64,000 nucleotides of DNA from Hydrogenophaga sp. PAMC20947 (GCF_004795855.1 NZ_CP039252.1:3968001-4032000); one strand, 5' to 3'. Shown: positions 9,489-19,421, counted from the stretch's first letter. Numbers and translations are program-made. The notes: a model not told the origin generated them from the letters alone.

Positions 9489-9587
9489 TTTTTATGAAAC
9501 CCTATTTTGTCACTAAATGATGATGAAGATTTTCTATATAGCTTGAAGTCTATTTAATGAAATTTGTGAATCTATCGGTTAAGATAA

Positions 9588-10754
9588 CTACGAAGCAATT
9601 ACTTTTTTGATCAAATTTGAGAAATTTTGTACGGATTCATAAAATGTGTGCGACATCAACGATGGGCGAATCTTAGAAAGACTGGGAATTGTTAGTGAAT
9701 CAAGTGATTTAATAATGCCGTTCATTTTTAGTACTAATTCATCATCGTTGCCATATTTAAATATATCGCCATTAATATTTGAACTAATGAGAGCTTTGGC
9801 CCCAACTTTATCCGAGCAAAGAACTGGCATACCCGATAAAAGTGCTTCGTTGACAACAGCCCCAAATGCCTCAAACGAGCTAGGAAGCACGAGCAGTTGC
9901 CCCACCCTATACCAAGCATAACGATGTAGCCCCTGCACATTTCCGGCAAAAATCACTCGCGATTCGATTCCAAGATCCTTTGCTAGCTGAATAAGGTTGG
10001 ATTTCTCGGGACCATGCCCAACTATTACAAGGCGGGTCTCAACTATTCGATCATTGACGTTGCCGAAGGCGCGAATTAGGGCCGCTACTTGCTTTTCTAC
10101 AGAGAGGCGACCAACAAATAAAATGATCCGTTTTCCTATCAGATTATTAGATTCAGCTAGTGATACGGCCAAGTTTGTAGATTCCTCAAGACCTTTTGAA
10201 AACTCCGTTTCTTCCTGCAGCATTAGTGATGACTCAATAGGTATTTTTAAACCATAAGTGCTTCTGTAATACTCAGCTGTCTGACTAGAAAGACATATCA
10301 CACCGTTTACTCTTGGTAAAGTTAAATGTCGGAGGTATTTTCTAATTTTTGAGTCCAGCAACATGAAATCTGGATTGTCATCGGTCCATATAACGTGTTT
10401 CGTTTTCTTTGAAATATGGCAATATATTAATGTGATAATTGTTGCTAATGAAAACTCAGAAGTTACAACAACCTGAGGTTTGAACGTATAAATTTCTCTT
10501 AATATGCTGGGGCGAAAAGCACGGCGGCCAAGTAATATAAATCCGTCTGTAAGGTACTTGTATCTAACGCGCAAAGCTGCCCTTAGCGCAGCTTGGTCAA
10601 AGTTGTTATTCCAAGAGTTTGAAAACTCAAAACATATTTTTAAATTGAATAGAGATCCCAGTGAGTTAAAAAAGTTAACCCTATACGGTGCAAGCACGGG
10701 ATGGATGATTAGAAGTTGATTATCTATTTTCATGGTACTTTTCTTTTTAGACAT
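9588..10754 (-). CDS. Glycosyltransferase family 4, AT-rich cassette
   Basis: A 388-residue GT4 enzyme. It opens with IIHPVLAPYRVNFFNSLG, typical of GT4 acceptor domains, and the donor domain has FVGRLSVEKQVAALIRAF, GHGPEKSNL and SFEAFGAVVNEALLSGMPVLC. The start at 10754 is backed by an AAGGA ribosome site inside the end of the wzy gene, three bases upstream of this gene. An alternative ATG is at 10733. Composition is strongly AT-rich, unlike the housekeeping genes of the window, which suggests transfer with wzx and wzy. The specific linkage is unknown. Confidence 0.87.
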   Translation of the reverse strand: MSKKKSTMKIDNQLLIIHPVLAPYRVNFFNSLGSLFNLKICFEFSNSWNNNFDQAALRAALRVRYKYLTDGFILLGRRAFRPSILREIYTFKPQVVVTSEFSLATIITLIYCHISKKTKHVIWTDDNPDFMLLDSKIRKYLRHLTLPRVNGVICLSSQTAEYYRSTYGLKIPIESSLMLQEETEFSKGLEESTNLAVSLAESNNLIGKRIILFVGRLSVEKQVAALIRAFGNVNDRIVETRLVIVGHGPEKSNLIQLAKDLGIESRVIFAGNVQGLHRYAWYRVGQLLVLPSSFEAFGAVVNEALLSGMPVLCSDKVGAKALISSNINGDIFKYGNDDELVLKMNGIIKSLDSLTIPSLSKIRPSLMSHTFYESVQNFSNLIKKVIAS

Positions 10755-10757
10755 TGC

Positions 10758-12026
10758 TTATTCCTTATTTTTTAATCTCAAGCAATACTTCACAGATAGG
10801 CCTAGAAAAAAGCAAAATGGCGCCATGATTTGCGGACGAAGAATTGCGTCAGTCGTCAGGCCTGCAACTAATAATATGAGAAAGTATGATATCGAAATGC
10901 TAGATAGGGTGACGACATTCTTGTTATTGGATTTGAGCAACTGGTAAAATATTTTCGATGTAAATAGAAGTATTGATGTGCAAAAAATTAATCCAATTAA
11001 TCCAAGTGATACAAGGATATAGAGATAAATGTTATGAGCGTTTGCATCTTCAAGTCCTGCAACCTCTGCAAACCCTGATACAAATATTCGATCGGCGTCT
11101 AACCCGGCACCAAATAACTGAGTAGTTAGATCCGATGACAGGTAGCCGGCTATCAGTGCATCCCATATTACTGATCTGCCTTGCGTGTTTGACGCTGAAA
11201 AAAAGTCAGTAGTTGAAATTACCAAATAATCACCATTATCTGAAAATGCGCTGATTCCAAAGTACATAACAAGCGAAGCTGCTATCGCTAACACTAAGGT
11301 TTTTCCAAATATTGATAAATAATTTATATTGGGTCTATCTTTGTTAGAAATTAGGTAGGCTATTATTGGTAGAAGAAAAACAATTGGTATGAAAACTCGT
11401 GCGTTGGTTTGAAGAACTACAATCATTGTAGATAGCCAACTGATAGATAAAAGTTTTATGTTTTTACTTCCAGATAGAATTATTGTCAGCAGCATGCATG
11501 CTGATAAAGCCAAGTCGGATTTAAAAAAATAGCCAGCCGTAAAGGTGGATACTCCACCCCAATCCTGGTAGCCCACACCTAGAAGACCCATTCCCAAAAA
11601 TGCTAACAACGCAATGGAAGCAATTATGGATAGCTTTTCAAGTTGAGAAAACACAAGTAAGTTCATTCTTCCTGCGAAATAGGCAAGCAGAAAGAGGCAG
11701 AATTTTATTGTGATTATGAGTGTGTCGTCATTTGCATTGAATAGATAGGAGCTGCAAACATAGAGCGTAAATGAAATTGCGAGTAAATCAATCCCAGTAA
11801 TTGAGAGTCTCAGTTTTCTGCGTGTTACTTTAAGGAATAAAAGCGCTACAAATATTATTAGTATTTGAGAGGCGCTTAGTATTTTAAATTCCCAGAAATA
11901 GTCTGATATGAATCTGGAGACTAAGAAAGCCTCAATCATTCCGGATCCTTTGAATTCACTTGAGTTTTGTGAGGGCGCATCTGTATTGTCATTTTTATAG
12001 CGCTTATTTCTGGTTGTCTTTAGCAA
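10758..12026 (-). CDS. wzy: O-antigen polymerase (Wzy-like)
   Basis: A 422-residue protein with about ten to twelve hydrophobic spans, AT-rich. The Wzy_C marks are a long periplasmic loop with NTQGRSVIWDALIAGYL and LFGAGLDADRIF, then NAHNIYLYILVSLGLIGL. These fit an O-unit polymerase that joins lipid-linked repeats at the periplasmic face. It overlaps the end of wzx by 23 bp, and the wzx-wzy pairing in an AT-rich block is the normal arrangement of a serotype-determining cassette. A second protein of the same superfamily is at 3283-4710. The start might be at a later ATG (residue 30). Confidence 0.82.
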   Translation of the reverse strand: MLKTTRNKRYKNDNTDAPSQNSSEFKGSGMIEAFLVSRFISDYFWEFKILSASQILIIFVALLFLKVTRRKLRLSITGIDLLAISFTLYVCSSYLFNANDDTLIITIKFCLFLLAYFAGRMNLLVFSQLEKLSIIASIALLAFLGMGLLGVGYQDWGGVSTFTAGYFFKSDLALSACMLLTIILSGSKNIKLLSISWLSTMIVVLQTNARVFIPIVFLLPIIAYLISNKDRPNINYLSIFGKTLVLAIAASLVMYFGISAFSDNGDYLVISTTDFFSASNTQGRSVIWDALIAGYLSSDLTTQLFGAGLDADRIFVSGFAEVAGLEDANAHNIYLYILVSLGLIGLIFCTSILLFTSKIFYQLLKSNNKNVVTLSSISISYFLILLVAGLTTDAILRPQIMAPFCFFLGLSVKYCLRLKNKE

Positions 12027-13284
12027 CTTTATTGTTAGATCTTGTAAGAATTATTATTACCACAATTTCACCCAATCCAAGTCCAATTGGTCCGCCGATT
12101 GGGCCGTAAATATTTATCAGAATGAAAGAAATGATAATGCTAAAGAAGCCAGATATAGCTGATGCATAAAAGAATTTCTTAAATTGTTTTATTGCGTGAT
12201 TGTGGAGTGCTGCACCACTTCGCGCTGCTACCATTAGTGCAGCAAAGCACCACCCATACATCGTCCCGTCGAGATCTTCGTATTTTCCTGAAGTTAATAG
12301 TTTTGATATTGGTTCAAAGAAAAAAACAAGTGGCGCTATATATGCTAGGGTTACAAATATAAGTAAGAGGCTAACGGCGTAACCAGTATTCTTGGTGCTT
12401 AGGATATTTTTTCTCTGTGCGACCATGCGCGGTAAGATGACTTGATTTATTGCGGGTAATAAAACAAAAGGAGGCGTTAGATATAGCTTGGCCGCATTCA
12501 TGGTGGCGACGCCTATAGGTCCCATTAATAACGCACCGGTTATTGTGTGAGCTTGAGTTTGAATTGCGTTTGCTATAGTCACCAGCACATACCAACCACC
12601 GCCACCACGCCAAGACTCCTTGGCGTCTATCAATATTTTTCCGAACTCCAAGTTTTTCATGGAGATTTCTGATCGAGTGAACCCAATGATCGCACCAATT
12701 GCATTGCTGCCACCGTAAATTAATAAAGCGTAATTTGAGTTTATTTCAATTTTCAGTAGTTTTAGGGAGAAAACTATTGCCAGCATCGACATTGCAACCC
12801 ATGCATTAATTATTACTGCATTTGATTCTTTTTGAAGGGTATACGATTTTCGTATAAAGAAATCTTTATACAAAAATCCAAGCGATGCGATTGCTGTTGA
12901 GAAAAAGCTAATAGTTTGTAAATTCTCTCCTTGAAATGCATAACTTGTTATAAGAAATAGTATGAATGTTATCGATACAAGAACTATGCTGAATAGTGTT
13001 AAGCCTGCCAGCATTCTTGCAAGGTACGGTAATCTATCGTCTTCTTCTTTGTCCCCGAAATTGACAACCATCTGAGTTAGGAATACTGAGTTACCCAGTC
13101 CTGCTAGAAAAAGGCTTATGGCCAAGGCTATTCCATAGAATCCAAAGTCGGAAGGGGTTAGCTCTTTTACAAGGTATATTCCAAAGGCGAAATTTGATAC
13201 ACTGCTCAGACCTTGATTGATAATGCTGGTGGATAAGGCTTTTAGTAGTTTGCCATTCTTTGGAAAGAAAAATAGTTCCTTCAT
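12004..13284 (-). CDS. wzx: Oligosaccharide flippase (Wzx-like)
   Basis: A 426-residue MOP-superfamily polysaccharide transporter with about twelve predicted membrane spans. The opening LSTSIINQGLSSVSNFAFGIYLVKELTPSDFGFYG-type N-terminus (split here into its parts: first span with SNFAFG, then the TPSDFGFYG loop) is the usual Wzx signature, and AINQVILPRM sits in the central part. It should move undecaprenyl-linked repeat units across the inner membrane. It is the first gene of the AT-rich cassette in transcription order. Wzx proteins diverge with the repeat unit, so the family is clear but the substrate is not. Confidence 0.87.
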   Translation of the reverse strand: MKELFFFPKNGKLLKALSTSIINQGLSSVSNFAFGIYLVKELTPSDFGFYGIALAISLFLAGLGNSVFLTQMVVNFGDKEEDDRLPYLARMLAGLTLFSIVLVSITFILFLITSYAFQGENLQTISFFSTAIASLGFLYKDFFIRKSYTLQKESNAVIINAWVAMSMLAIVFSLKLLKIEINSNYALLIYGGSNAIGAIIGFTRSEISMKNLEFGKILIDAKESWRGGGGWYVLVTIANAIQTQAHTITGALLMGPIGVATMNAAKLYLTPPFVLLPAINQVILPRMVAQRKNILSTKNTGYAVSLLLIFVTLAYIAPLVFFFEPISKLLTSGKYEDLDGTMYGWCFAALMVAARSGAALHNHAIKQFKKFFYASAISGFFSIIISFILINIYGPIGGPIGLGLGEIVVIIILTRSNNKVAKDNQK

Positions 13285-13312
13285 CTTCGTGCCATTTATT
13301 TTATGCTATTGT

Positions 13313-13341
13313 TTAGTTTGTAGAAACTAAGATTTTTTTCC
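13313..13341. terminator. Hairpin followed by T-run upstream of wzx
   Basis: TTAGTTT (13313-13319) and AAACTAA (13324-13330) are perfect 7-bp inverted arms with a four-base loop, followed on the plus strand by a T-rich run. It would work as a terminator only for plus-strand transcription, where no gene is seen. On the minus strand it lies just upstream of wzx and may be an operator or a leftover of the cassette boundary. Confidence 0.3.
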
Positions 13342-13489
13342 AAAAAAGGTAAGATAATTTAAGGTAGATATTAAAATTGATTTTTGCTTTTGGGGGATAT
13401 TTAATCAAAAATACCAACCCCATAGATTGATATTTTGTTGTCTATTTGTCGAGGAGTAAAAACAGTATTGATATGAGGGTGCCGTCGTT

Positions 13490-13714
13490 TTAGGCGTTTC
13501 CATAGGTCTTGGACTTATCCAGAGTGGCTTTGAGCTTACGCGGCTGGGTGGGTAGGTAGTGTTTTAGCTTGGCGTCTTCAATGGGGCTTTGCTTGTGGTT
13601 AAGCAAGGCCACTATGGCGGGCACGATGTCAATCGCCTCCACCTCGTTGTGCTGGGCCAAGAGCACAGCGTTGCTCAGGCCGACCTAGCCGGTACCGACG
13701 ATAGCGATTTTCAT
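13490..13714 (-). pseudogene. Remnant of UDP-glucose 6-dehydrogenase
   Basis: Reading the minus strand from ATG 13714 gives MKIAIVGTG, a TAG stop, then VGLSNAVLLAQHNEVEAIDI and a short tail ending at TAA 13490. This is the N-terminal Rossmann segment of a Ugd-type nucleotide-sugar dehydrogenase (family GTGYVGLSNA), with the Tyr10 codon changed to TAG and everything after about residue 74 missing. It lies between intact gmd and the AT-rich cassette, so it marks a lost ugd gene or a recombination edge. No functional product is expected. Confidence 0.8.
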
Positions 13715-13729
13715 GGTGTGGGGCCCGGT

Positions 13730-14920
13730 TTACTCAACGCTGACGTTGACGCGGTAGCCGTGGGTCTTCAGCAGAGCGTGCTGTTTGGCCAAGGCCAGGT
13801 CGTGTTCGACCATTTCTTTGCACATGTCTTGTGCGGTGATCTCGGGAATCCAGCCCAGGTCTTTTTTGGCTTTGCTGGGGTCGCCCAGCAGGGTTTCCAC
13901 TTCGGTGGGGCGGAAGTAACGGGGGTCGATTTTGACCACAATGTCGCCCACCTTTAGGGCGGGGGCCTTGCTGCCAGTAATGTCGGCCACTTTGGCAACT
14001 TCGTCCACGCCCGTGCCTTCAAAGGCGACGGTAATGCCCAGTGCGGCGGCGCTCCAGGTAATGAATTCGCGCACGCTGTATTGCACGCCGGTGGCGATGA
14101 CAAAGTCATCGGCTTTGTCTCGCTGAAGCATCATCCATTGCATGCGCACGTAGTCTTTGGCGTGGCCCCAGTCGCGCAGGGCATCGATGTTTCCCATGTA
14201 AAGGCACTTTTCCAGGCCCACAGCGATGTTGGCCAGGCCGCGGGTGATCTTGCGGGTAACAAAGGTTTCGCCGCGGCGGGGGGATTCGTGGTTGAACAAG
14301 ATGCCGTTACAGGCGTACATGCCGTAGGCTTCGCGGTAGTTCACCACGATCCAGTAGGCGTAGAGCTTGGCCACGGCGTAGGGGCTGCGGGGGTAAAAGG
14401 GCGTGGTTTCCGTTTGCGGGGTTTCTTGCACCAGGCCATACAGCTCAGAGGTGCTGGCCTGGTAGAAGCGGGTCTTCTTTTCCATGCCCAAGATGCGAAT
14501 GGCTTCCAGCAGGCGCAGGGTGCCCAGGCCGTCCACATCAGCGGTGTATTCCGGGCTTTCAAAGCTCACGGCCACATGGCTTTGCGCGCCCAGGTTGTAG
14601 ATCTCGTCGGGCTGGGTTTCTTGAACGATGCGGATGAGGTTGCTGGTGTCGCTCAAATCGCCGTAGTGCAGCTTGAAGTTGGCGTGTTCAATGTGCGGGT
14701 CTTGGTAGATGTGGTCCACACGCTGGGTGTTGAATGACGAAGCGCGGCGCTTGATGCCATGCACCATGTAGCCTTTTTCGAGCAGCAGCTCGGCGAGGTA
14801 AGAGCCGTCTTGCCCGGTCACGCCGGTGATGAGGGCGACTTTGGGTTTGTCCCCGTTGTTGCTGTTGCTGGTTTCGTTGTTGCTCGACATATCTTGGGTA
14901 TCGGTTAGGTTCGTGGTCAT
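13730..14920 (-). CDS. gmd: GDP-mannose 4,6-dehydratase
   Basis: A 396-residue extended SDR enzyme that converts GDP-D-mannose to GDP-4-keto-6-deoxy-D-mannose using bound [13 protein letters not shown] is at 32-40, the catalytic STSELYG at 156-162 and Tyr181-xxx-Lys185 (YAVAK). [15 protein letters not shown] and [16 protein letters not shown] are strongly conserved Gmd segments. The first 25 residues (Asn/Ser-rich) are not part of the fold, so translation may begin at Met11 (14890). fcl lies 41 bp upstream in the transcript, which completes the GDP-L-fucose pathway. GC content is high, in contrast to the adjoining cassette. Confidence 0.96.
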   Translation of the reverse strand: MTTNLTDTQDMSSNNETSNSNNGDKPKVALITGVTGQDGSYLAELLLEKGYMVHGIKRRASSFNTQRVDHIYQDPHIEHANFKLHYGDLSDTSNLIRIVQETQPDEIYNLGAQSHVAVSFESPEYTADVDGLGTLRLLEAIRILGMEKKTRFYQASTSELYGLVQETPQTETTPFYPRSPYAVAKLYAYWIVVNYREAYGMYACNGILFNHESPRRGETFVTRKITRGLANIAVGLEKCLYMGNIDALRDWGHAKDYVRMQWMMLQRDKADDFVIATGVQYSVREFITWSAAALGITVAFEGTGVDEVAKVADITGSKAPALKVGDIVVKIDPRYFRPTEVETLLGDPSKAKKDLGWIPEITAQDMCKEMVEHDLALAKQHALLKTHGYRVNVSVE

Positions 14921-14961
14921 CGATTTGCGTCTGCGCTGGCTTGAGCGTTGGCCGGTGGGGC

Positions 14962-15942
14962 TCAGCCGTTGTGCTTCAGGAAGTCTTGGTAGGCCAGGGC
15001 CAGGCCGGTGGCCAGGGGCACCTGGGCTTTCCAGCCCAGGCTTTGCAGGCGGCTGCTGTCCATGAGCTTGCGGGGGGCGCCGTCGGGTTTGGTGGCGTCT
15101 TGGTTGATCTGGCCGGTATAGCCCACGGTTTGGGCCACGGTTTTGGCCAGATCGGCAATGTTCAGGTCGCTGCCAAAGCCCACGTTGATGTGGCTGAGCA
15201 TGGGCTGGGTGTGTTGGGCGTAGGTTTCGGCGGGCAGGTTCATCACGTGCACGCTGGCGGCGGCCATGTCGTCCACAAACAAAAACTCGCGGCGCGGCGT
15301 GCCCGAGCCCCAGATGACCACCTCGGGCGCGTTGTTGGCCTTGGCTTCGTGAAACCGGCGAATGAGCGCGGGGATCACGTGGCTGTTTTCGGGGTGGTAG
15401 TTGTCGCCGGGGCCATACAGGTTGGTGGGCATCACGCTGCGGTAGTCAACACCATGGCTGGCGCCATATTGCCGGTTGTAGCTTTCGCAGAGCTTGATGC
15501 CGGCGATTTTCGCCACGGCGTAGGGCTCGTTGGTGGGCTCCAAGGTGCCGGTGAGCAAGGCGTTTTCCGCCATGGGCTGGGGGGCGAGCTTGGGGTAGAT
15601 GCAGCTGCTGCCCAAAAACAGCAGCTTTTTCACGCCCTGGCGAAAGGCGGCTTCGATCACGTTGGCCTGGATCATCAGGTTGTCGTAGATGAAATCGGCC
15701 GGGTAGGTGTTGTTGGCATGAATGCCGCCCACGCGGGCTGCGGCCAAGTACACCTGGGTGGGGCGCGCTTGCTCAAAGAAGGCGCGAACGGCGGCTTGAT
15801 TGGTGAGGTCGAGCTCGGCGTGGGTGCGGGTGACGATGGCGCTGGGCGCGTGGCCGGCCGCCAGCAATTGGCGCACGATGGCCGAGCCCACCATGCCACG
15901 GTGGCCGGCGACGTAGATTTTTTCGGGGATGGAAGGCGTCAT
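14962..15942 (-). CDS. fcl: GDP-L-fucose synthase
   Basis: A 326-residue SDR epimerase/reductase that turns GDP-4-keto-6-deoxymannose into GDP-L-fucose with NADPH. The nucleotide motif is GHRGMVGS (13-20); FLGSSCIYP supplies the catalytic Ser/Cys region and [20 protein letters not shown] the Tyr-xxx-Lys pair. [21 protein letters not shown] and the [15 protein letters not shown] block are diagnostic of Fcl/WcaG. Length is standard. It lies between manC and gmd on the same strand; the three provide GDP-mannose and GDP-fucose for the polymer. Confidence 0.96.
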   Translation of the reverse strand: MTPSIPEKIYVAGHRGMVGSAIVRQLLAAGHAPSAIVTRTHAELDLTNQAAVRAFFEQARPTQVYLAAARVGGIHANNTYPADFIYDNLMIQANVIEAAFRQGVKKLLFLGSSCIYPKLAPQPMAENALLTGTLEPTNEPYAVAKIAGIKLCESYNRQYGASHGVDYRSVMPTNLYGPGDNYHPENSHVIPALIRRFHEAKANNAPEVVIWGSGTPRREFLFVDDMAAASVHVMNLPAETYAQHTQPMLSHINVGFGSDLNIADLAKTVAQTVGYTGQINQDATKPDGAPRKLMDSSRLQSLGWKAQVPLATGLALAYQDFLKHNG

Positions 15943-16053
15943 CTATGGGAGCGGCTGGCGCGCGCAGCGCGGGCCAGCGGTCAAGTAAAGAGGTAAAGGG
16001 CTGGGGCGGAACGGTGGTGGTGGGGCAAAAAGGCGGGCCGAAAAGGCCGGGGC

Positions 16054-17670
16054 CTATTTGACAACAACCGGGGCAGCGCCAGCAACAACACTCGTTTCAT
16101 CGCCCTTGCCGATGCCCGCAACGGGGCCGGGCAGGCCGGGGGCCACGCGGCCATAGGTGTCTTCCAGGCGCACGATGTCGTCTTCGCCCAGGTAGGCGCC
16201 CGACTGCACTTCGATCATTTCCAGCTCCAGCTTGCCGGGGTTGCGCAGGCGGTGGATCTCGCCAATGGGGATGTAGGTGCTCTGGTTCTCAGACATCAAA
16301 AACACATCGGTGCCGCGGGTGACTTCGGCCGTGCCTTTGACCACGATCCAGTGTTCGGCGCGGTGGTGGTGTTTTTGCAGGCTCAAGCTGGCGCCGGGTT
16401 TCACGCCGATGCGCTTGACCTGGAAGCGCTCGCCCATATCGATGCTGTCGTACCAGCCCCAGGGGCGGGCCACTTTGCGGTGGGTGGCGGCTTCGGCCAA
16501 GCTGAGCGATTCGAGCAGGCTGACCACGTCTTTCACCTGTTCGGCGCTGTCGCGGTGGGCCACCAGCAGGGCGTCGGGTGTGTCGATGATGAGCAGGTCT
16601 TGCGTGCCCAGGGCCACCACCGGGCGGTGGGGGGCGTGAATAAAGGTGTTGGTCGAATGCGGGGCGTGGCCCTGGCCTTCGATGCGGTTGCCTTGGGCGT
16701 CGGGCTCGCTCAGATCGGCCACGGCATTCCAGCTGCCCACATCGCTCCATTGGCCACTGAACGGCACCACGGCCACGTTGGCGTGGTGTTCCATCACCGC
16801 GTAATCGATGCTTTGTGAACGGCAGGCGGCAAAGGCGCCGGGGTGGGGGACCACCCAGGTGACGGCGTTGGCCGGGTCGCTTGCTGGGTTGCCGCTTCCG
16901 TTGAGCGGTGTGCCTGAGGCTTCGGGCAGCGAAGCGCGGCAGGCCGCCAAAATGTCGGGCGCGTGCTTGTGCAAGGCTTTGATCAGGGCGCTGGCGCGCA
17001 CCAGGAAGATGCCGGCGTTCCACAACACGCTGCCTTCGAGCAGCAGGGCCTGGGCCTGTTCGGCGGCGGGTTTTTCAATGAAGCGCGCCACTTGCCGCGC
17101 GCCATCGGGGTGGGGGTCGCCTTGGCGGATGTAGCCATAGGCGGTGCTGGGGAAGCTGGGCACCACACCAAAGGTGACGATGGCGCCGCCCTGGGCGGCG
17201 CTCACGCCTTGCTGAACCGTGTGGGCAAAGGCGGCCACGTCGGGGATGTGGTGGTCGGCGGGGCAAAACAGCAGCAGTTGATCGGGCTGGCCGCTGGCTT
17301 CGGCTTGCAGGGCGGCCAAAGCCATGGCGGCGGCGGTGTTGCGGCCCACGGGCTCCAGCAACACGGTGGCGGGTTTGGGGTTGTTTTTGGGGTTCGGTGC
17401 CTGGGCGCTTTGCAAGGCATCGGCCACCAGAAAGCGGTGGGCCTCTGAAGCCACCACCATCAGGCCACCGCCCAGGCCCTGCACCCGCTCCAGCGTGAGC
17501 TGCAGCAGGCTCTTGCCGCCAATGAGGGGCACAAACTGCTTGGGAAAACTTTTGCGGCTGAGCGGCCACAGGCGGGTACCGGAGCCGCCGCACAGGATCA
17601 CGGGGGTGATGGGTGTGGGGGCCGGGGTGGCTGCGGTGGTCGAGTGGTAAGCGGTCATAAAAAATGCCAA
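16054..17670 (-). CDS. manC: Mannose-1-phosphate guanylyltransferase/mannose-6-phosphate isomerase
   Basis: A 538-residue bifunctional type II enzyme. The N-terminal nucleotidyltransferase domain has CGGSGTRLWPLSRKSFPKQF starting at residue 27 and the FIEKP active-site block; the C-terminal cupin has LQKHHHRAEHWIVVKGTAEV, the isomerase metal site. It makes GDP-mannose, the substrate of gmd and of any mannosyltransferase here. The length is longer than usual (about 470-480) because of a 20-residue N-terminal leader, so Met6 may be the start, and a C-terminal Gly/Ala/Val-rich tail. No phosphomannomutase gene is in the window. Confidence 0.94.
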   Translation of the reverse strand: MAFFMTAYHSTTAATPAPTPITPVILCGGSGTRLWPLSRKSFPKQFVPLIGGKSLLQLTLERVQGLGGGLMVVASEAHRFLVADALQSAQAPNPKNNPKPATVLLEPVGRNTAAAMALAALQAEASGQPDQLLLFCPADHHIPDVAAFAHTVQQGVSAAQGGAIVTFGVVPSFPSTAYGYIRQGDPHPDGARQVARFIEKPAAEQAQALLLEGSVLWNAGIFLVRASALIKALHKHAPDILAACRASLPEASGTPLNGSGNPASDPANAVTWVVPHPGAFAACRSQSIDYAVMEHHANVAVVPFSGQWSDVGSWNAVADLSEPDAQGNRIEGQGHAPHSTNTFIHAPHRPVVALGTQDLLIIDTPDALLVAHRDSAEQVKDVVSLLESLSLAEAATHRKVARPWGWYDSIDMGERFQVKRIGVKPGASLSLQKHHHRAEHWIVVKGTAEVTRGTDVFLMSENQSTYIPIGEIHRLRNPGKLELEMIEVQSGAYLGEDDIVRLEDTYGRVAPGLPGPVAGIGKGDETSVVAGAAPVVVK

Positions 17671-17786
17671 CGCCGGCGCGGGGCCGGCTGCAGGGGAATG
17701 TGGGGATCAGGGACTATCGGAACAGGGGCGTGGCGGCGGGTGCGAAGGTTGGGGCGTGTGAATTCAGTGTTTGAGCGCGCTGGGTT

Positions 17787-19421
17787 TCAGCTGGCGCCTT
17801 CCTGTTTCACGACCACCCGCACGGTGCGCAGCAAGATCACAAAGTCGGTCCACATGGACCAGTTGCGCACATACCAGAGGTCCATGGCGATGCGGTGCTG
17901 GAAGGTGCTGGCGCTGCGCCCGCTGATCTGCCACAGCCCGGTGATGCCGGGGCGGGCTTTGCCGTAGGCGTTGATGCTGTTGCCGTATTCGCCCAGCTCG
18001 CGGGGCAGCAGGGGGCGCGGGCCCACGATGCTCATGTCGCCGCGCAACACATTCACCAGCTGGGGCAGCTCGTCGATGCTGGTGCGGCGGATGAACCGGC
18101 CAATGGCGGTCACCCGGGGATCGTTGGCGAGCTTGAAGTTGCTGGCCAGGTATTGCACGTAGAGGGCTTCGTTTTCGGTTTTCCAGCGCTCCAGGGCGGC
18201 GTCGGCATCGAGCACCATGCTGCGGAACTTGATGAACTTGAACAGCTTGCCGTCTTTGCCCACACGCTGCTGCGTGAAAAACACAGGGCCGCCGCCTTCG
18301 CGCTTGATGCGCCAGGCCACCCAGGCAAACAGCGGGGCCAGCAACACCAGCAGGGCGCTGGCGCCCACGATGTCCAGCACACGTTTCAGAAACTGGGGGC
18401 CGCGGCGCGACAGGCTGTTGCGGGCGCGCAGCAGCAGCACTTCATGGCTGAAGAAGTGCGAGACCTCCATGCCCAGCATCGGCAAACCGTTGAGGGCGGG
18501 GATGATGATCACGTCGTCTCGGGTGAGCATGAGCTCTTGGGTGAGCTCGCGCAGCCAGTGGTTGTCGCTGAAGCCCAGCACCGCCACCACCTGGTAAGCC
18601 CCGGGCTGGGCCAGCAGCTGGCGCACGGCGGGGGTCAAGGCGATGGGGGCCAGGGTGATCGGGCCCAGCTGGGTGAGGCGTTCGCCGGGATCGGGGCAGA
18701 CCACGGCCACCGGGGTGTAGCCCAGGAATCGCTCGCTGGCCAGGGCGGTGGCGGCTTGTTCCAGGTCTTCCGGGCGGCCCAGCAGCACATAAGGCTGGGT
18801 CAGCTTGCCGGCTTTCAGCAGGCGGATGCGAATGGACAGGCGCGCCAGCGGCAGGGCGCTGAAGATGAGCAGCCAGGTGACCCCGGTCCAGAGCCGGGAA
18901 AACTGCCACTTGCCCAGGTACATCAACACGGCATCGGCCATGGCCGCAATGATCACCACGGTGACCATCTGGCGGGCTTCGTCCCACCAGGGCTTGCGGC
19001 GCGAAGCGGTGTAGTGGCCCTGTACCGAGCCCATCCAGCCGATCATGCCCACCACGACCACGGCAAAAATACCCAGACGCAGCGGACCACCACCGACCCA
19101 CCAGATGTTCATGGCCTCGGCCAGGCTCACTTCTTGGCGCAGCCACATGGGCAGGCGCCCGACCAGAAAACACAGCCAGAAGACGCTGAGATCGGTGGCG
19201 ACCAGCCTGGCCTTGGTCCAGGACTGGTTGCGGCCCCAATCGGCCCAGGGGGCGAGGGCGCGGGCGAGCTCGTGGTCGCTGCGCAGGGGCACCACGGTAT
19301 CGCGGGGCTCACGGGGTCCGTTTGGGTCACCGCCTTGGGAGGGCTGCGCTGGCTGGGCCGGGTTGTAGGCCGAGCCTGCCTGCAACGGATCGGGCCTGGG
19401 GTGTTGGGCGGTGGCGCTCAT
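17787..19421 (-). CDS. wbaP: Undecaprenyl-phosphate galactose phosphotransferase (WbaP type)
   Basis: A 544-residue initiating phosphoglycosyl transferase that should load the first sugar phosphate, probably galactose-1-P, onto undecaprenyl phosphate. A Pro-rich cytoplasmic leader is followed by four to five membrane spans, a CoA-binding-like domain (VLLGRPEDLEQAA) and the catalytic C-terminal PGT domain: FTQQRVGKDGKLFKFIKFRSM, RRTSIDELPQLVNVLRGDMS, GPRPLLPRE and RPGITGLWQISGRS. I chose ATG 19421 because it overlaps the stop of a small upstream frame (ATGA) and an earlier ATG at 19484 lies in that frame. It heads the polysaccharide operon. Confidence 0.92.
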   Translation of the reverse strand: MSATAQHPRPDPLQAGSAYNPAQPAQPSQGGDPNGPREPRDTVVPLRSDHELARALAPWADWGRNQSWTKARLVATDLSVFWLCFLVGRLPMWLRQEVSLAEAMNIWWVGGGPLRLGIFAVVVVGMIGWMGSVQGHYTASRRKPWWDEARQMVTVVIIAAMADAVLMYLGKWQFSRLWTGVTWLLIFSALPLARLSIRIRLLKAGKLTQPYVLLGRPEDLEQAATALASERFLGYTPVAVVCPDPGERLTQLGPITLAPIALTPAVRQLLAQPGAYQVVAVLGFSDNHWLRELTQELMLTRDDVIIIPALNGLPMLGMEVSHFFSHEVLLLRARNSLSRRGPQFLKRVLDIVGASALLVLLAPLFAWVAWRIKREGGGPVFFTQQRVGKDGKLFKFIKFRSMVLDADAALERWKTENEALYVQYLASNFKLANDPRVTAIGRFIRRTSIDELPQLVNVLRGDMSIVGPRPLLPRELGEYGNSINAYGKARPGITGLWQISGRSASTFQHRIAMDLWYVRNWSMWTDFVILLRTVRVVVKQEGAS

